From assembly GCF_000987775.1 (NCBI RefSeq), contig NZ_LAHO01000017.1, positions 50,793 to 114,792 on the forward strand: a stretch of DNA of 64,000 nucleotides. Reading direction: 5' to 3'. The stretch is from Arsukibacterium ikkense. GTDB lineage: Bacteria > Pseudomonadota > Gammaproteobacteria > Enterobacterales > Alteromonadaceae. Of this stretch, positions 60,776 through 64,000 are shown in pieces (position 1 is the stretch's first letter; the number at the start of each line of letters is the position of its first letter). The notes under the pieces are model-generated. The model made no database searches and was not told where the DNA came from. It saw only the letters and a list, made by a program, of their open reading frames with translations. The position numbers and the translations under genes were made by a program.

Positions 60776-61984
60776 TTAACTAACCAGAATACTGTCAGCC
60801 CAACGCACTGCCTGCTGATATACATCGGCTAACTCGGCAATGCCGCTGATTTGCTGCTCTAAAGTTAGCGTTGCTTCCCAATCACCGCGCTCAAACGCCA
60901 GGCATAGCTGCAACATCTGACCCAGCAAGCCGCTTTTCGCCAGCAAGGCTTGTTTAATCTCTTCTTGCAATGGTAATTGCTGCAGCATTACCGGCTGCGG
61001 TTGCTCTATAATTTCATGCACATTCGAGAATAAACCAGTTAGAAAAGCACTGGGCGGGTTATTAGACAGGTGCTTCTGCACTGCCAGTAAGTCGCAGAAG
61101 CGGGCCCGAATTAACGCTACGGTCAACCGCTCATCTACCCCGCCATCCGCCAGATTGGCCAGTGCCAGCAAGGCAATAAACTTTTTCAGCTCCGGCTCGC
61201 CCATCGATACCATTGCCAGTTTTAAAGAACTGATTGGCTGGCGCGCTGCAAACTGGCTATTATTGACAAAACGCATTAATTTATAAGACAAGCCAACATC
61301 GCGCTGACAAATTCCGGCCAACAATTCAAAATCCAGCTCAACTTTCGAAGCCTCGGCAATTAATGCCAGCAAATTGGCTTTGCTGGAACTGACTTGCTTT
61401 TGTTTCATCATCTCTGGCCGGGCAAATAAATAGCCCTGAAACAAATGAAAGCCCATCATTTTCAGCTTTTCAAATTGTTCGGCGGTCTCCACCTTTTCAG
61501 CCAGCAATACCAGGGTGTACCCGGCTATTCGACGCAAATAGCGGCTTATTTGCAGCAGGTTAAACTGCAATACGTCTACTTTTACGTAAGTGATATAGGG
61601 TAAAAACTGATCCCATTTCGGGTCAAAATCATGGTCATCCAGCGCCAGTTTGTAACCCTGGCTATGCAGGCTCTGGCACACGGCAAGGAGCTCAGGGGTA
61701 GCCGGCACGGTTTCCAGAATTTCAATTACCGTGCTGGTCGGGTTAATAGAAGTAGGAAAGCGGTGTAACAGGGTATCAGCAGAAAAATTAATAAAGGCAG
61801 GTTTATCACCGGTAATGCTTTCGACACCCAGCAACAAATGGTGCTGCATCAAAAGCTTACTGGTGGCTTCATCGGCACCTATGTCGGGAAAGCTATTGGC
61901 CTCGCCATCGCGAAATAGCAGCTCGTAGCCGTACACGGTTTTTGCAGCATCGAAAATAGGCTGGCGGGCAATATAACCATACAT
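60776..61984 (-). CDS. EAL–HDOD (YuxH-type) signalling protein, probably inactive EAL
   Basis: This 402-residue cytoplasmic protein has an N-terminal EAL-like domain (about 1–200) and a C-terminal HDOD domain (about 200–390; LLAGICQRDVGLSYKLMRFVNN). In place of the EAL motif it reads YELLFRDG, and the metal-binding residues needed for c-di-GMP hydrolysis are largely missing (for example ALDDHDFDP and AEKVE only in part). It is therefore likely a c-di-GMP binding or protein-interaction regulator. Such proteins often regulate motility. It is a single gene next to the alpha-glucan operon. Confidence 0.9.
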   Translation of the reverse strand: MYGYIARQPIFDAAKTVYGYELLFRDGEANSFPDIGADEATSKLLMQHHLLLGVESITGDKPAFINFSADTLLHRFPTSINPTSTVIEILETVPATPELLAVCQSLHSQGYKLALDDHDFDPKWDQFLPYITYVKVDVLQFNLLQISRYLRRIAGYTLVLLAEKVETAEQFEKLKMMGFHLFQGYLFARPEMMKQKQVSSSKANLLALIAEASKVELDFELLAGICQRDVGLSYKLMRFVNNSQFAARQPISSLKLAMVSMGEPELKKFIALLALANLADGGVDERLTVALIRARFCDLLAVQKHLSNNPPSAFLTGLFSNVHEIIEQPQPVMLQQLPLQEEIKQALLAKSGLLGQMLQLCLAFERGDWEATLTLEQQISGIAELADVYQQAVRWADSILVS

Positions 61985-62092
61985 AACTCAGCAACTCCAT
62001 TACCTCTGACTAACCAGTATATGCGGAATTACTGTAATAACAATATCGCGCCCAAACTAATCGTAGTGGTTGGGCGCAATGTGACGTTATGG

Positions 62093-63331
<1,239 letters not shown>

Positions 63332-63490
63332 GCGTTATCCCGCAATAAAGGCTGCGAGAAAAATCTGCCGCAGCTGCAGTGGCCCTCGTTTTGAAGGGCG
63401 TGCAGCTTACAGGATCTGGCCGCTATTAGCCAATAATCCTGTTACAACCGCAAAACTACCTTGCTAACCCAGGCTTTAACTACAACGGGT

Positions 63491-63823
63491 CTAATATTGC
63501 GTTTCATCGGATACTGTCATTGCGCTTGCAGCAGGCATTACCACACATTCAAACCCCCAGCCACGCTGCTTTGCCACAAAATCTGCCGCCTGCTGCTCGC
63601 AATAACCCGCATCGTTTTTTGCCTGCCACAGTACATTGGTTGTGCCATCTTTGCTGTAGCGCACTTCACAAGGCAGCTCACCCCCTTGTGGGTATACGAC
63701 CGCAATCACCCGCACCGCCTCACCCAACTGGCAATGGGTACGCTGCCCCGGCGGCTCTTTCGCCAACAGCGGGCTAATGAACAAAAAGCCTGTTACTAAT
63801 GCACTTGATAAAACCAACTTCAT
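63491..63823 (-). CDS. Small secreted hypothetical protein
   Basis: This 110-residue protein has a signal peptide ending near PLLAKE (residues 18–23) and four cysteines in the mature part (HCQLG, LPCEVRY, GYCEQQ, FECVV) that could form two disulfides. It has no known domain that I recognise. A GGAG precedes the ATG. Homologues appear as single-domain periplasmic proteins in related bacteria, from memory. Confidence 0.72.
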   Translation of the reverse strand: MKLVLSSALVTGFLFISPLLAKEPPGQRTHCQLGEAVRVIAVVYPQGGELPCEVRYSKDGTTNVLWQAKNDAGYCEQQAADFVAKQRGWGFECVVMPAASAMTVSDETQY

Positions 63824-63904
63824 TAAACTACTCCTTCTCCAAGAAAACCAGGATCAGTATAGACCAGCTTTTGTTAGCAGCAGAATTTGTACTTAGATGG
63901 CGAG

Positions 63905-63944
63905 CGAAGATAATGGACAGGCACCGAAGATCATGGACAGGCAC
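63905..63944 (+). repeat. Two-copy 20-bp direct repeat near window end
   Basis: CGAAGATAATGGACAGGCAC (63905–63924) is followed directly by CGAAGATCATGGACAGGCAC (63925–63944), one mismatch. The unit resembles the short repeats before REP-associated (RAYT/IS200-like) transposase genes. No such gene is visible because the window ends. Confidence 0.6.
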
Positions 63945-64000
63945 AACAGAAAAGATCTGATCAATTATCCGTCCCATCACAGATGTTGATGTTTAGATAC

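Overview
The window is a chromosomal segment of a gammaproteobacterium, most likely of the Rheinheimera/Alishewanella/Arsukibacterium type or a relative in the Alteromonadales. This is an inference from gene content: a DUF3334 protein, an OmpV/MipA–DUF3019–two-component operon, E. coli-type PyrC, ComM and RhlE, and a large alpha-glucan gene set. No rRNA, tRNA, CRISPR array, integrase or complete insertion sequence was seen.

Layout. 0–35 kb is host-like DNA of moderate GC: a Crp/Fnr regulator, secreted amidohydrolase, EndA nuclease, alpha-amylase, cytochrome c, SWIM/SNF2 helicase, an envelope operon (MMPL/RND permease, LolA-like carrier, LysM/beta-barrel protein), ComM, PyrC, DUF3334, a Bcr-type exporter, an OmpV–DUF3019–RstAB-like operon, a LacI regulator, SulP, a serine hydrolase, a maltodextrin-type MFS–GH13 operon and ThrE. 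The 3' end of comM is present a second time, diverged but still in frame. The two copies bracket a two-gene cargo: an unknown protein and a small lipoprotein.

35.3–56.1 kb looks acquired and mosaic. An AT-rich part (35.4–40.5 kb) carries a stand-alone OmpR-type DNA-binding protein and an orphan flagellar outer-ring set (FlgH, LPP20/FlgP-like lipoprotein, FlgT and an unknown protein), without any rod, hook or P-ring gene. A GC-rich part (40.85–49.0 kb) encodes a complete HlyD–dual-ABC–ABC2–ABC2–outer-membrane-factor efflux system related to YbhGFSR, a frameshifted DUF2892 remnant and an LpxR-like lipid A deacylase. An AT-richer part (49.3–56 kb) encodes TetR, an RND pump with its adaptor, a cytochrome c'-like protein and small hypotheticals.

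The main regulatory discovery is a long palindrome (arms built on TAAGATAGTAAT / ATTACTATCTTA) that occurs three times: just before tetR, before the ABC efflux operon, and, pointing left, before the OmpR-type regulator. At each site it overlaps a matching promoter (TTGCAA or TTGATG, 16–17 nt, TAAGAT). This implies one TetR-controlled regulon joining two efflux pumps and the regulator beside the flagellar-ring module.

56–64 kb returns to host-like DNA: a GH13–GH31 alpha-glucan operon, an EAL–HDOD protein, RhlE and a small secreted protein. Near-identical 14-bp palindromes (TGNATACGTATNCA) lie upstream of the MFS–GH13 operon and of the GH13–GH31 operon. They probably mark one LacI-type alpha-glucan regulon, for which the LacI protein at 25.5 kb is the only candidate repressor in the window.
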